Source of the DNA: RGIG995 sp045635765
Lineage (GTDB): Bacteria; Bacillota; Clostridia; Oscillospirales; UBA644
Direction: 5' to 3'
Assembly: GCA_045635765.1 (NCBI GenBank)
Contig: JAZTWH010000019.1
Coordinates: forward strand, 1-40,119
Length of the DNA: 40,119 nucleotides
The translations under genes and the position numbers were made by a program. The notes beneath the pieces are model-generated. The model saw nothing but the letters and a program-made list of their open reading frames with translations. It did not search any database and was not told the origin of the DNA. Positions 16,593 to 24,560 of the stretch are shown in pieces (positions within the stretch are counted from its first letter, which is position 1; the number at the start of each line of letters is the position of its first letter).

Positions 16593-17634
16593 CTAAGGTT
16601 CCATAGTAATCGGAAAACTCCTCATCTCGGTTAAATTGCAGAGGGGGAATTCTGTCCTCCTCGGGAATGGGCTGAAGCAGGGGGTCTGCCGGATCTCCGT
16701 CGGTGGAAAAGGTAAAGACCAGCATATTAAAGGCCACCAGGGCCACCATCAAATACACTCCGAAGGAGGTGAATACTTGCTTTAATGCAATTTTGTTTGC
16801 CGTGATTTGAGGATCCGAATCCCGACGGGGGAAGAACAGGAAAAACGCGGCGGCAATCCCGAACACCAGGCCCACAAGGATGAGGAAGTTAATGTAGGCG
16901 GTAAATTCCCGATTCGGCATCAAAAGCCACCAAAGGGAAACGGTGATCTGGCTGGCGGCTTGAAGGGCCATACAACACCAGACAGAGCGAATCCGCAGGT
17001 AAAACCAACCGATCAAGAACCCGATGACCAGCCGTACTCCGATCCGATAAGGCTCTCCGTCGCTGAGGGCATAGGCAAGGCCGGAGACAAGGACGGCCGC
17101 CTGATGGTTTTCCGTTTTCATCGCCCGCAGAGCAATTCCCCGGAAGGCGACCTCGTAAGAGAAGGAGTAAAGAACGGTGGACAGCAGGATATAAAAGAGG
17201 GTTTCGTTGCAATTTCCGCCCAAATTCACGGGAGTAACGGCAGTGTGCAGTCCTAGCCCCTCCAACAGAGAAAGAATCCATTCGGTTAATCCCAAGGCAC
17301 CGAGGGTCAGGCCGGCGACGGCTAAAAATCCCAGAAGGCACCGAACGACGGGGTGTTCGGAACGGGGCGGATCCCGAAAGATGGGAAGAATGGGGTCCCG
17401 TTGCAGTTTATGAAAGACGAGAAACGGAAGAAAAATGGAAATGCTCTCGGCCAGAAGGGTCAGGGCGGTGGATTGATAATAATTGAGATGGGGTACCGCA
17501 AGGCCGGCCAAGCCCCCCAAGACAAAACGAAGAACCCATACGAAAACGGTTACGACGAAAACGCCGCAGTATAGGTCCCGGAGGCGGCCCCGGTGGGCCT
17601 GTTCTTCTATTGTCAATTCGATTTTCTTTTTCAT
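16564..17634 (-). CDS. CPBP/Abi-like multi-spanning membrane protein, catalytic motifs degenerate
   Basis: This 356-residue membrane protein has about eight hydrophobic segments. It resembles the CPBP family of intramembrane glutamate proteases: YEVAFRGIALRAM (near 170) sits where the family has EExxxR, and CCMALQAASQ (near 230) sits where it has HxxxN/D. The first Glu of EE and the expected His residues are absent, so proteolytic activity is doubtful. The start is the ATG at 17634, with AGGGG 8 bp upstream; an in-frame earlier ATG overlaps the promoter. It diverges from the phage-derived cluster. Its last codons form part of a tandem repeat. Confidence 0.75.
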   Translation of the reverse strand: MKKKIELTIEEQAHRGRLRDLYCGVFVVTVFVWVLRFVLGGLAGLAVPHLNYYQSTALTLLAESISIFLPFLVFHKLQRDPILPIFRDPPRSEHPVVRCLLGFLAVAGLTLGALGLTEWILSLLEGLGLHTAVTPVNLGGNCNETLFYILLSTVLYSFSYEVAFRGIALRAMKTENHQAAVLVSGLAYALSDGEPYRIGVRLVIGFLIGWFYLRIRSVWCCMALQAASQITVSLWWLLMPNREFTAYINFLILVGLVFGIAAAFFLFFPRRDSDPQITANKIALKQVFTSFGVYLMVALVAFNMLVFTFSTDGDPADPLLQPIPEEDRIPPLQFNRDEEFSDYYGTLAPDLDRENP

Positions 17635-17666
17635 ATTATATACCCCTCTCAAGGCTATCTCGTACC

Positions 17667-17695
17667 AGTATAGCATACTTTTTATTTTTTTTCAA
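17667..17695 (-). promoter_or_regulatory. Promoter for the CPBP-like gene
   Basis: Minus strand TTGAAA (17695-17690), 17-bp spacer, TATACT (17672-17667), 32 bp from the ATG. Confidence 0.8.
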
Positions 17696-17753
17696 GGGGT
17701 GAGAAAAAATTCATACAAATTCGTGCTTTTCCCGGGACCGGAAGAGGGATAGG

Positions 17754-17774
17754 TTTTCCACAATGTTATCCACG
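17754..17774 (+). promoter_or_regulatory. Pair of DnaA-box-like 9-mers
   Basis: TTTTCCACA (17754-17762) and TTATCCACG (17766-17774) each match the DnaA box TTATNCACA at 8 of 9 positions, same orientation, 12 bp apart. Function not shown. Confidence 0.4.
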
Positions 17775-17779
17775 GTTTT

Positions 17780-17795
17780 TCGAACGGTTGTTCAA
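17780..17795 (+). promoter_or_regulatory. ArsR/SmtB-type operator-like element upstream of the phage-derived cluster
   Basis: TCGAACGGTTGTTCAA is an imperfect inverted repeat with half-sites of the TTGAAC/GTTCAA kind. It is identical at 15 of 16 positions to the reverse complement of the operator at 33586-33601, next to the cadC-like promoter. It sits 10 bp upstream of the likely -35 of the cluster. Confidence 0.55.
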
Positions 17796-17805
17796 AAGTC
17801 GTAGA

Positions 17806-17833
17806 TTACATTTCTGGAAAAATATGGTAAAAT
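17806..17833 (+). promoter_or_regulatory. Candidate promoter of the phage-derived cluster
   Basis: TTACAT (17806-17811), 16-bp spacer, TAAAAT (17828-17833) with an extended -10 TGG in front. The -35 is imperfect, so the call is moderate. Confidence 0.5.
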
Positions 17834-17842
17834 AAAACCACG

Positions 17843-18259
17843 GTGAGGAAGGAAAGGAACTCGGACTCAAAATCAGACAAGGTCCGCCGGTTCGCTTTTT
17901 TGCCTGCCGAAAGAAGAAAGGAGGGGAAGGTTCTGAAGGACTACGGGACGCTACGGACGGAAATCGCACGGCTGGCGTTACAATATTTGAAGGAAGTCCT
18001 GGAAGATGATACGGCGGACTACGGCGACTACCGGGTAGAGGACGGGGAGTTTCGCTTTTGTCCCCGGGACGGAGTACACGTTCCGGCTGACCGGGTCAGC
18101 GAATGGAATCTGACAAAAAGCGGCGGCGGAAAGATTCGTTTTTTTGACAAGGCGGCGGCCATTTCCTTGGCACGCTCCATCGGCGTATTCGACACGCCGT
18201 CCCAAGAAGAAACGGAAGATCTGAGTGACGAAGCCCTGTTCGGGGATCCCGGCCCTTGA
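17843..18259 (+). CDS. Terminase small-subunit-like protein
   Basis: The protein is up to 138 residues. Its C-terminal half contains GKIRFFDKAAAISLARSIGVF, written only to place residues about 96-116. This matches the end of phage terminase small subunits (pattern K-DK-AL-LG-GLF), where the oligomerisation or large-subunit contact lies. The usual N-terminal helix-turn-helix that binds pac/cos DNA is not visible. The start is unsure. The GTG at 17843 is only 10 bp from the predicted -10 box and lacks a ribosome site. A strong AAAGGAGGGG at 17917-17926 points, with ideal spacing, to a CTG at 17933. It is followed directly by the large terminase. Confidence 0.65.
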   Translation: MRKERNSDSKSDKVRRFAFLPAERRKEGKVLKDYGTLRTEIARLALQYLKEVLEDDTADYGDYRVEDGEFRFCPRDGVHVPADRVSEWNLTKSGGGKIRFFDKAAAISLARSIGVFDTPSQEETEDLSDEALFGDPGP

Positions 18260-18261
18260 CC

Positions 18262-19587
18262 ATGAAAAAGAAAAAGACCATTCCATGGAAATTTTCGGAC
18301 AAGCAGAAACAATATCTGGAACAATGTCGCACCGCTACTTACAATTTTGCGGAGGGGGCGGTTCGTTCCGGGAAGACCGTCTGTAACGTTTTGGCCTTTG
18401 CCCGAGCGTTGGAACAGACCCCCGACCGGCTGCATTTGGCCACGGGAGTTACCATCGGGGCGGCAAAGCTGAACCTGGGGGACTGTAACGGATTCGGTCT
18501 GGAGCATCTGTTCCGGGGACGCTGTCGCTGGGGACGGTACCACGACAATCCCGCGTTGTACGTGGAGACCAAAACGGGGCCTAAAACAGTCATTTTTGCC
18601 GGGGGCGGAAAATCCGACAGTTACAAGCGTATCCGAGGGAATTCCTACGGGCTTTGGATTGCAACGGAGGTAAACAAGCACCATTTGGCCGATGACGACA
18701 CCTGCTTTTTGCAGGAGGCCTTTAACCGGCAGTTGGCGGCAAAGCACCGACAGGTATTTTGGGACTTCAATCCCGACTATCCCAAGCATCCGGTATACAC
18801 GAAATACGTGGATAAATTTCGGGACGACGGATTGGACGTAAACTATATGCACTTTACGATTTTTGACAATCCGGCAGTAGGAGCAGACCAGCTGGAAAGC
18901 ATTTTGCGGCAGTATCAAAAGGGAAGCGTCTGGTACCGACGTTGGATCCTGGGAGAGCGGTGTGCGGCAGAAGGATTGATTTTCCCGGAATTTACCGAGC
19001 ACCCGGAGAAATGGACGGTTCGCCGTCCCCCCGACGACGTGGCGTTGGTAACCATAGGGTGCGACTACGGGGGGACCTTATCCCGGACGGTATTCACCGC
19101 CGTGGGAATCCGGGAGAACTTCCGGGGAGTCTGCGTGCTTGCCTGCAAACGCCTTGCCAGGGGCAAGGGAAAAATCACCCCCGACGATCTGGAACGGGAA
19201 TTCGTTCAGTTCGTATTTGAAATTGAACAACGGTTTAAACACCGGCCTCGATACGCCTTCATGGATTCGGAGGGGCAGTATCTGACCAACGGCATCCGAT
19301 CCGCCTGTGCGAGGGCGGGACTTTCGGTTGCGGTCTGCGACTGTAAGAAGGTAACCATCGGGGAACGTATTGCTTGTAAAATGCGGCTGATGAGCGAAGG
19401 ACGCTGGAGCGTTATGGACGACTGTCACGACGTAATTTCCTCCACGGGAGAGCTGGTTTGGGATTCCGAAAATCCTGACCGGCGGCTGGACAACGGTTCC
19501 ACCGACGTGGACACCGCCGATGCGGAAGAGTATGCATGGTCAGCCTGGATCAAACAATTTTCCACCCCTCCGAAAGAAAAGAGGTAA
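18262..19587 (+). CDS. Phage terminase large subunit
   Basis: TerL is the ATP-driven motor and nuclease that packages DNA into the procapsid. The 441-residue protein has a Walker A AEGAVRSGKT (residues 30-39) near the N-terminus. The Walker B region is around GLWIATEVNKHH (near 130). The C-terminal RNase H-like nuclease has acidic motifs GCDYGG (near 255), FMDSEGQY (near 335) and DTADAEEYAW near the C-terminus. This is the PBSX/Terminase_3 type. The start is the ATG at 18262, three bases after the small-subunit stop. The motifs look intact, so packaging could still work. Confidence 0.92.
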   Translation: MKKKKTIPWKFSDKQKQYLEQCRTATYNFAEGAVRSGKTVCNVLAFARALEQTPDRLHLATGVTIGAAKLNLGDCNGFGLEHLFRGRCRWGRYHDNPALYVETKTGPKTVIFAGGGKSDSYKRIRGNSYGLWIATEVNKHHLADDDTCFLQEAFNRQLAAKHRQVFWDFNPDYPKHPVYTKYVDKFRDDGLDVNYMHFTIFDNPAVGADQLESILRQYQKGSVWYRRWILGERCAAEGLIFPEFTEHPEKWTVRRPPDDVALVTIGCDYGGTLSRTVFTAVGIRENFRGVCVLACKRLARGKGKITPDDLEREFVQFVFEIEQRFKHRPRYAFMDSEGQYLTNGIRSACARAGLSVAVCDCKKVTIGERIACKMRLMSEGRWSVMDDCHDVISSTGELVWDSENPDRRLDNGSTDVDTADAEEYAWSAWIKQFSTPPKEKR

Positions 19588-19590
19588 TAC

Positions 19591-20997
19591 ATGGAAACCA
19601 TATTTTCCTATCTGAAGGATCGGTTCGGCTACGACGGATTCGACCGAAGCTTTTATCGGAAGATCGACGAATGGAACCGTTGGTACGTGGGCAACGGAAC
19701 GGACTTTCATAAAACGAGGGTCAACAACGGTCTTTCGGTAATTGATCACGATCTGAGTCAGATGAACATGGCAAAGAAGGTGGCTGAGGATTGGGCGAAC
19801 CTTCTGATGAATGAAAAAACCCGGATTGACGTCGACGGCGATGGGGCGGCGGAGTTTTTACGGGGAAAGAACGGAAAAGGCGGGGTTTTGGGAGAAAACG
19901 ACTTCTGGACCGGAATCAATCAGCTTTTAGAGCAATCCTTTGCCCTGGGAACGGGGGCCGTGGTGCTTCGCCTGGAGCAGGCCAGAATCGGGGAGGAAGG
20001 TCAGATTCTCCCCTCCCCTGAGGGAAAGATCCGATTGGAATATGTCACCGCCCCCAACATTATTCCCTTGTCCTGGCAAGGACAACGGGTGACGGAGGCC
20101 GCCTTTGCGGGAAGCATGACCGTGGGGGGACAATCCCTTACCTATCTTCAGATCCACCGGAAGGAGGAGGACGGATACGTCATTGACAGCGTCTGCTTTT
20201 CCAACAAGACCGGGAAAAAGGTCCCCTTGCCCGAAGGAATCTGTCCTACGGTGCGGACCGGGAGCCATACCCCTTGGTTCGTAATCATCAAGCCGAATAT
20301 CGTAAATAATCTGACGGATCTGCCCATGGGCATTTCGGTCTACGCCAACTCCATTGACGTTTTGAAAAGCCTGGATCTGTGTTATGACAGCTTCAACATG
20401 GAATTTTATCTTGGCAAAAAGATGGTCTTTTTACGCAAAGATCTGATGATGCAGGACCAGGAAGGCCGAATTTTTGCTCCCCAGGACTGCAACCGGCAAT
20501 TGTTTATGTATATTGGGGACAAAAACGTAGACGGCGATCTTTTGCCCCAGGAATTCAATCCGGCTCTGAGAGTGGAGGATCACACCCAAGCCATTCAGCA
20601 GCATCTGAATTATCTTTCCTGCAAGTGCGGATTTGGGGATCGCTATTATCGGTTCAACGGAAATTTCACCCCGGCCACAGCGACGGAGGTCATTTCCTCC
20701 GATGCGGCCCTGTACCGTTCGGTTCGTAAGCATGAGATTCTGCTGGAGCAACCCTTGGTTCGATTGATGGAAGCCATTCTGGAGATCGGAAGAGACGTCT
20801 TGGGTCTCCCCGTGGAAGAGGAGGTCTCTGCGTCCATTCGCTTTGATGACAGCATTATCGAGGACCGGACGTCCGAACAGAAACGGGACATGGAGCTGGT
20901 CTCCATGGGCTTGATGCTGAACTGGGAATTCCGTATGAAATATTACGGAGAAAACGAAGAACACGCCCGTAAGCGTTGCAAGGAGGGATCGAATTGA
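19591..20997 (+). CDS. Phage portal protein
   Basis: A 468-residue portal of the SPP1 gp6-like family, the dodecameric ring through which DNA enters the capsid. Supporting features are the conserved RVNNGLSVIDHDLSQMNMAKKVAEDWANLLMNE region (residues about 48-80), the central PNIVNNLTDLPMGISVYANSIDVLKSLD (near 235; named only to place it) and ATATEVISSDAALYRSVRKHE (near 365). Length and position after terL fit. The start at 19591 has AGAGGT 7 bp upstream. It overlaps the scaffold gene by 4 bp. Confidence 0.9.
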   Translation: METIFSYLKDRFGYDGFDRSFYRKIDEWNRWYVGNGTDFHKTRVNNGLSVIDHDLSQMNMAKKVAEDWANLLMNEKTRIDVDGDGAAEFLRGKNGKGGVLGENDFWTGINQLLEQSFALGTGAVVLRLEQARIGEEGQILPSPEGKIRLEYVTAPNIIPLSWQGQRVTEAAFAGSMTVGGQSLTYLQIHRKEEDGYVIDSVCFSNKTGKKVPLPEGICPTVRTGSHTPWFVIIKPNIVNNLTDLPMGISVYANSIDVLKSLDLCYDSFNMEFYLGKKMVFLRKDLMMQDQEGRIFAPQDCNRQLFMYIGDKNVDGDLLPQEFNPALRVEDHTQAIQQHLNYLSCKCGFGDRYYRFNGNFTPATATEVISSDAALYRSVRKHEILLEQPLVRLMEAILEIGRDVLGLPVEEEVSASIRFDDSIIEDRTSEQKRDMELVSMGLMLNWEFRMKYYGENEEHARKRCKEGSN

Positions 20998-21398
20998 GCG
21001 AAGAAACCAAGCAAACGGAGTCTCTGTCGGTAGAGGAGCTGTCTGCCCTGATTCCCGAGGGGTACGCCCTGGTGGAAAAGGAGGGGTGGATCCCCCGGGA
21101 GCAGGCGGAGGAACAGATTCGAGCCCTGTCTTTTGACCGGCAGATCGATCTGGAGCTGACCCGGTGGGGAGCAAAGAGCCTGACGGCCGCCCGGGCATTA
21201 CTGAACTTAACGCAACTGAGAGAAAATCCTGAGGAGGTCTGCTCCGCGGTGAGCAAGATCCGAAAGGAGAACGACTGGCTCTTTCAAAAAGAGTCCACCT
21301 TTTCCAGCGGTGGGGTATTGACGCCCCGCAGATCGGTGGACACCGAAACCATGACCGATGCGGAATACTACGCGTATCGGAAACAAATGAAAGGATAA
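20994..21398 (+). CDS. Phage scaffold protein (GP20-like)
   Basis: A 134-residue charged, helical protein placed between portal and major capsid, where scaffolds are encoded. The segment IDLELTRWGAKSLTAARALLNL (about 67-88) and the later KENDWLF match the Phage_GP20 scaffold pattern of a helix, ALLD-type motif and a C-terminal W-LF. The start is a TTG at 20994, with AAGGAGG 6 bp upstream, overlapping the portal stop. Scaffolds guide coat assembly and leave before the head matures. It is short for the family, which is usually 160-200 residues. Confidence 0.75.
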   Translation: MSEETKQTESLSVEELSALIPEGYALVEKEGWIPREQAEEQIRALSFDRQIDLELTRWGAKSLTAARALLNLTQLRENPEEVCSAVSKIRKENDWLFQKESTFSSGGVLTPRRSVDTETMTDAEYYAYRKQMKG

Positions 21399-21407
21399 AA
21401 AACGACT

Positions 21408-22493
21408 ATGAATAACTTTTTGACGACAAAAACCATTGCCAGAGAAGCCCTTCCTATTTTGGAATCCAACCTGGTCTTCCCTGCCCTGATTTACAACGAT
21501 TATTCGGGAGATTTTTCCAAATTGGGCGACACCCTTCAGGTCCGCAAGCCTCCCGTTTACAGTGCCTCTGAATTCGACGGTGAAATCGATATCCAGGACA
21601 TTGACGAAGGCGAAGTTCTCGTCAAGCTGGACAAGATCGCCGACGTTTCCGTAGAGCTGACCGCCAAGGAAATGGCTCTGAGTGCGGAAGACTTCACCAA
21701 ACAGGTGGTGGAGCCCGCCATGGTTGCCATTGCGGAAAAGATCAACGCAGACGGCCTTGCCCTCTATAAGGATATTCCTTACGTTTACGGGGAGGCAGGG
21801 GTTGCACCCTCTACCCTGTCCGATCTTGCCGGCGGAGCAAAGATTTTGAACGATCACAAGGCTCCCCTGGTAGGCAGAGGCGGCGTGTGGAATACCGAGG
21901 CCATTGCCAACTTCCAGGTCCTTCCCGCCCTTGTCAATGCTGAAAAGTGCGGAAACACCGACGCCCTGAGAGAAGGGGCCATCGGCCGTGTCTTCGGCGT
22001 TGATCACTACTTCTCCCAGCAGGTTCCCCAGCACGTTTCCGGAACCTATCGAAACGGCAGCATCGTACATTCTATTGATGAAAACGGCGTTCCCCTTTTC
22101 ATGGAAGGCAGAGGAACCTTAAAGCACGGCGACCTGATTAAGATTGGCGACAAGGTCCATACCATATTGGAGGACGTGACCTTTGCCGATGACATGGAAG
22201 ATCGGTATGTCAAGGTCTATCCCGCAGTAACCCAGGAGCAGATTGGCCAATCGATTACTCCCATGGGCACTCACGCAGCAAACCTTATGTTCCAGAAGAG
22301 TGCCTTTGGCTTCGTAACCCGTCCTCTGGAAGCTGCCCGGGGTGCGGACAGCTACGTAACGTCCTACAACGGTCTCTCGGTCCGCGTAACCATGGACTAC
22401 AACATTGCGACCAAGAAGCAGACTCTTTCCATTGACACTCTTTACGGCTTTAAGACCCTGTATCCCGAGCTGGCAGTCCGTGTTCTCGGCTGA
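21408..22493 (+). CDS. Major capsid protein, P22 coat-like
   Basis: The 361-residue protein starts NNFLTTKTIAREALPILESN (residues 2-21), followed by LVFPALIYNDYSGDF and a VRKPPVYSASEF stretch. This is characteristic of the P22 gp5-like coat family with the HK97 fold. The C-terminus ends ELAVRVLG, also family-like. The ribosome site is weak for a highly made protein: AAAGGA lies 14 bp before the ATG. A hairpin follows the gene at 22515-22542. The frame is intact, so a procapsid could form. Confidence 0.9.
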   Translation: MNNFLTTKTIAREALPILESNLVFPALIYNDYSGDFSKLGDTLQVRKPPVYSASEFDGEIDIQDIDEGEVLVKLDKIADVSVELTAKEMALSAEDFTKQVVEPAMVAIAEKINADGLALYKDIPYVYGEAGVAPSTLSDLAGGAKILNDHKAPLVGRGGVWNTEAIANFQVLPALVNAEKCGNTDALREGAIGRVFGVDHYFSQQVPQHVSGTYRNGSIVHSIDENGVPLFMEGRGTLKHGDLIKIGDKVHTILEDVTFADDMEDRYVKVYPAVTQEQIGQSITPMGTHAANLMFQKSAFGFVTRPLEAARGADSYVTSYNGLSVRVTMDYNIATKKQTLSIDTLYGFKTLYPELAVRVLG

Positions 22494-22514
22494 TTGGATA
22501 CTAAAAATGAAATT

Positions 22515-22542
22515 CCGTGCCTCTCTTCCGGGGGAGGCACGG
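22515..22542 (+). other. Hairpin after the major capsid gene
   Basis: A 9-bp perfect stem CCGTGCCTC/GAGGCACGG (22515-22523 with 22534-22542) and a 10-base loop. There is no T-tract. It is probably an mRNA-stabilising or partial attenuating element that sets capsid expression above the downstream genes. Confidence 0.6.
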
Positions 22543-22558
22543 GGACAGGAGGGAATCC

Positions 22559-22915
22559 ATGGAAGCAATTACAAAAACCGAATTTGACCTGACCCATCGG
22601 TCGGATGATACGGAAGAGGAAGAATTCAAGGTTCTTTCCCAATTGGCATTGGACCTGACCGACCTTCTGTGCTTCGGGAGGGCGGACCAAAACCAAGAAG
22701 CGGCCCGCCGGGCCATGAAAGAAATGATCGCCTACTGGATCGCCCGGGGCGGAAGCAAGGGAATCAGCCAGTCTCCAGACCCCAAGAGCGAGAGCATCGG
22801 CAACTATTCCGTAACCAACCGGGAGGAAAATCTGATTACCCTTCGGGGGGTAGCCATCGCTCCCGGAGCACTGATTATTCTGGAACGGGCAGGCCTTCGC
22901 AATTGCAATCTGTAA
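22559..22915 (+). CDS. Head-tail connector protein (gp6/gp15-like adaptor)
   Basis: A 118-residue mostly helical protein in the first position after the capsid gene. The segment SESIGNYSVT (near 80) resembles the short motif seen in phage connector/DNA-packaging proteins of the HK97 gp6 group, which form a ring below the portal. The start is the ATG at 22559, with AGGAGGG 5 bp upstream. The assignment rests on position, length and this motif. Confidence 0.65.
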   Translation: MEAITKTEFDLTHRSDDTEEEEFKVLSQLALDLTDLLCFGRADQNQEAARRAMKEMIAYWIARGGSKGISQSPDPKSESIGNYSVTNREENLITLRGVAIAPGALIILERAGLRNCNL

Positions 22916-22927
22916 AGGAGGAACAGG

Positions 22928-23293
22928 ATGACCGTAACTATTTTCAACCGTTTGGGGGAAGATGCCCAGGGGAACGAGAAATACAAGCCCTGTGTCTTCC
23001 GCAACGTGTACATTGAAATGAAGCATGCGGCAAACCCGGTTTATTCCGGCGAACGGAACAACGACAACTTTCGGTTATATCTGTTTACCGAACGGGGGTA
23101 CGTGCCGAGGGAGGAATTTCTTCAAAATCCGGGGAACCATTGGACCCTGGAGCCGGGGGACCTTGTCGCCTTTGGAATTCACAAAGAATTACCGAAAAAT
23201 CCGTATCGAATCAACACCATAAACGCATTTTATGCAAGGGATAAATTTCATCATTGGGAGGTGTCCGGCCGTGGCCGATTGTTGGAATCGTGA
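22928..23293 (+). CDS. Phage head closure (stopper)-like protein
   Basis: This 121-residue, beta-rich protein has a clear AAAGGAGG site and sits between the connector and the tail terminator, where head-closure proteins occur. It contains ERNNDNFRLYLFTERGYV and WTLEPGDLVAFG, which suggest a small beta-barrel as in stopper proteins, and it resembles small phage proteins of the DUF6751 kind. I do not recognise it with certainty. The function is inferred from order. Confidence 0.5.
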   Translation: MTVTIFNRLGEDAQGNEKYKPCVFRNVYIEMKHAANPVYSGERNNDNFRLYLFTERGYVPREEFLQNPGNHWTLEPGDLVAFGIHKELPKNPYRINTINAFYARDKFHHWEVSGRGRLLES

Positions 23294-23720
23294 TTACCGG
23301 GATATTATTATCCGCTTTCTGTCCCCCGTGACCGGTCCAATCACTACGGAATATTTGTCCAATGCCGACGGCAGCGTTACCATAGAAGAGCTGCAGGGAG
23401 AGCCGAACGTGCTCTTTTTTGTAGACGGAAGCCGGATTTGCAGATACGACTTTAATCTTTACGTGAGGACCAACGGACGGGATACGGCCGCCCGGAAAAA
23501 GGCCGTCGACACCCTTTTCGCGGCGGCGAACAAATGTGCCACGGAACGTCCTTTTAAAGACGCATACATTGAAATTACCAATTTCCCCCATTTGTTTAAC
23601 CGAAACATGTCGGGCAATGAGGAATATCAAGCAGAATTTTCTTTGTATTTCAAGACCGAACCGGGGGATAACTGCCTGATGCCTCCCGTTGCTACGTTAT
23701 ACGAGGAGGGGACCGAATGA
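23271..23720 (+). CDS. Phage tail terminator-like protein
   Basis: A 149-residue protein. The C-terminal part, NFPHLFNRNMSGNEEYQAEF (about 112-131), resembles tail-terminator or 'minor capsid' proteins that cap the tail tube and join it to the head. These typically carry an F-x-G/R-N-x(n)-E-Y-x-F pattern. The start is a GTG at 23271, with GGAGG 9 bp upstream, overlapping the previous gene. An earlier in-frame ATG at 23232 lacks a ribosome site. The stop overlaps the tail tube start by 4 bp. Confidence 0.6.
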   Translation: MADCWNRDYRDIIIRFLSPVTGPITTEYLSNADGSVTIEELQGEPNVLFFVDGSRICRYDFNLYVRTNGRDTAARKKAVDTLFAAANKCATERPFKDAYIEITNFPHLFNRNMSGNEEYQAEFSLYFKTEPGDNCLMPPVATLYEEGTE

Positions 23721-24181
23721 TTAAAAAGAATGACAACCGAGTCTGGCTGTACAGCAAGATTGCCAAACGGTACTATTTGTTGGGAGCCGGGCTGACGAGG
23801 CTGGAGGAAGTGTGCAAGACCGCCCTGTTGGAAACGCCGAACATCCACTCTCCCCTTTGCAAACGGGAAATTTTGTACCATACGGGGCAACTGGAATTTG
23901 AGGGTATCGTGACCTTGGACACTGCCATGGACATCCTTTTGGCCGCCTACATGAAACGGGGCAATGATGCACTGGTACCCCTGATTATTGCAAGCCGCCA
24001 GGAAGCCATTTCCAATTCCTTTGTAAGAGCAAAAAGACTCAAGGGATATATTTGCATTGAGAACTCAGGATCGGGCGAAGGGCCTTTGGGCTCGAGAATC
24101 AAGGGAAAAATCGTTTACGCAGAGACCCCGGAGGTAGGATTTTTTGATGAAACAACCCAAAGCTTTTCACCCCATCTCTGA
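23717..24181 (+). CDS. Phage tail tube (major tail) protein-like
   Basis: This 154-residue protein lies between the tail terminator and Gp15 chaperone genes, the normal place for the tube subunit. Its C-terminal half, with GPLGSRIKGKIVYAETPEVG followed by FFDETTQSFSP, matches the end of many Firmicutes tube proteins (G-x-GTFD-T-x-x-FTP). The last 35 bp overlap gp15 in another frame, with a T6 run at 24140-24145 just before the gp15 ATG. A short tube protein with no tape measure downstream raises the question of what tail, if any, is built. Confidence 0.65.
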   Translation: MIKKNDNRVWLYSKIAKRYYLLGAGLTRLEEVCKTALLETPNIHSPLCKREILYHTGQLEFEGIVTLDTAMDILLAAYMKRGNDALVPLIIASRQEAISNSFVRAKRLKGYICIENSGSGEGPLGSRIKGKIVYAETPEVGFFDETTQSFSPHL

Positions 24182-24560
24182 TTCTCTGCCGAGGTCCGTG
24201 ACGGTAGATGGTAAAAAATATCCCATTCGTTGGGATTTTCTGACGGCGTTGCGTTTTATGGAATACGTAGAGGAATCCCAAGCGGAGGATGAAGTTTTTC
24301 TGGAAGAGGTGCTAAGGATCTGGTATCCGCAAATTCCGGAAAACACCGACCAGGCATTGACCCAAGCAATTCGGTTTTACTGTGGGGGAACGATGCCGAG
24401 GGAAGGATATTACGCCCCCTTATTTTTGCCTCAGAACAAAAATCGATTTTGCAATGAATTTTTAAACCGATATGGTATTGATTTGACCCGAGAACCCGTT
24501 CATTGGTGGGCAGTCCGCCGATGGAGCGAGTACGGAACGGAAAGGAGGACGGGTGGATGA
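24147..24560 (+). CDS. Phage Gp15-like tail assembly chaperone
   Basis: The 137-residue protein matches the Phage_Gp15 family: YPIRWDFLTALRFMEYVEE (about 25-43), FYCGG near 78, ICFY-like spacing, and the C-terminal YGIDLTREPVHWWAVRRW (about 112-129). Gp15-like proteins act with the tape measure during tail assembly, and the next gene is normally the long tape-measure gene. Here the next gene encodes only 50 residues. The ATG at 24147 follows GGAGGTAGGA at long spacing and overlaps the tube gene by 35 bp. Confidence 0.8.
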   Translation: MKQPKAFHPISDSLPRSVTVDGKKYPIRWDFLTALRFMEYVEESQAEDEVFLEEVLRIWYPQIPENTDQALTQAIRFYCGGTMPREGYYAPLFLPQNKNRFCNEFLNRYGIDLTREPVHWWAVRRWSEYGTERRTGG

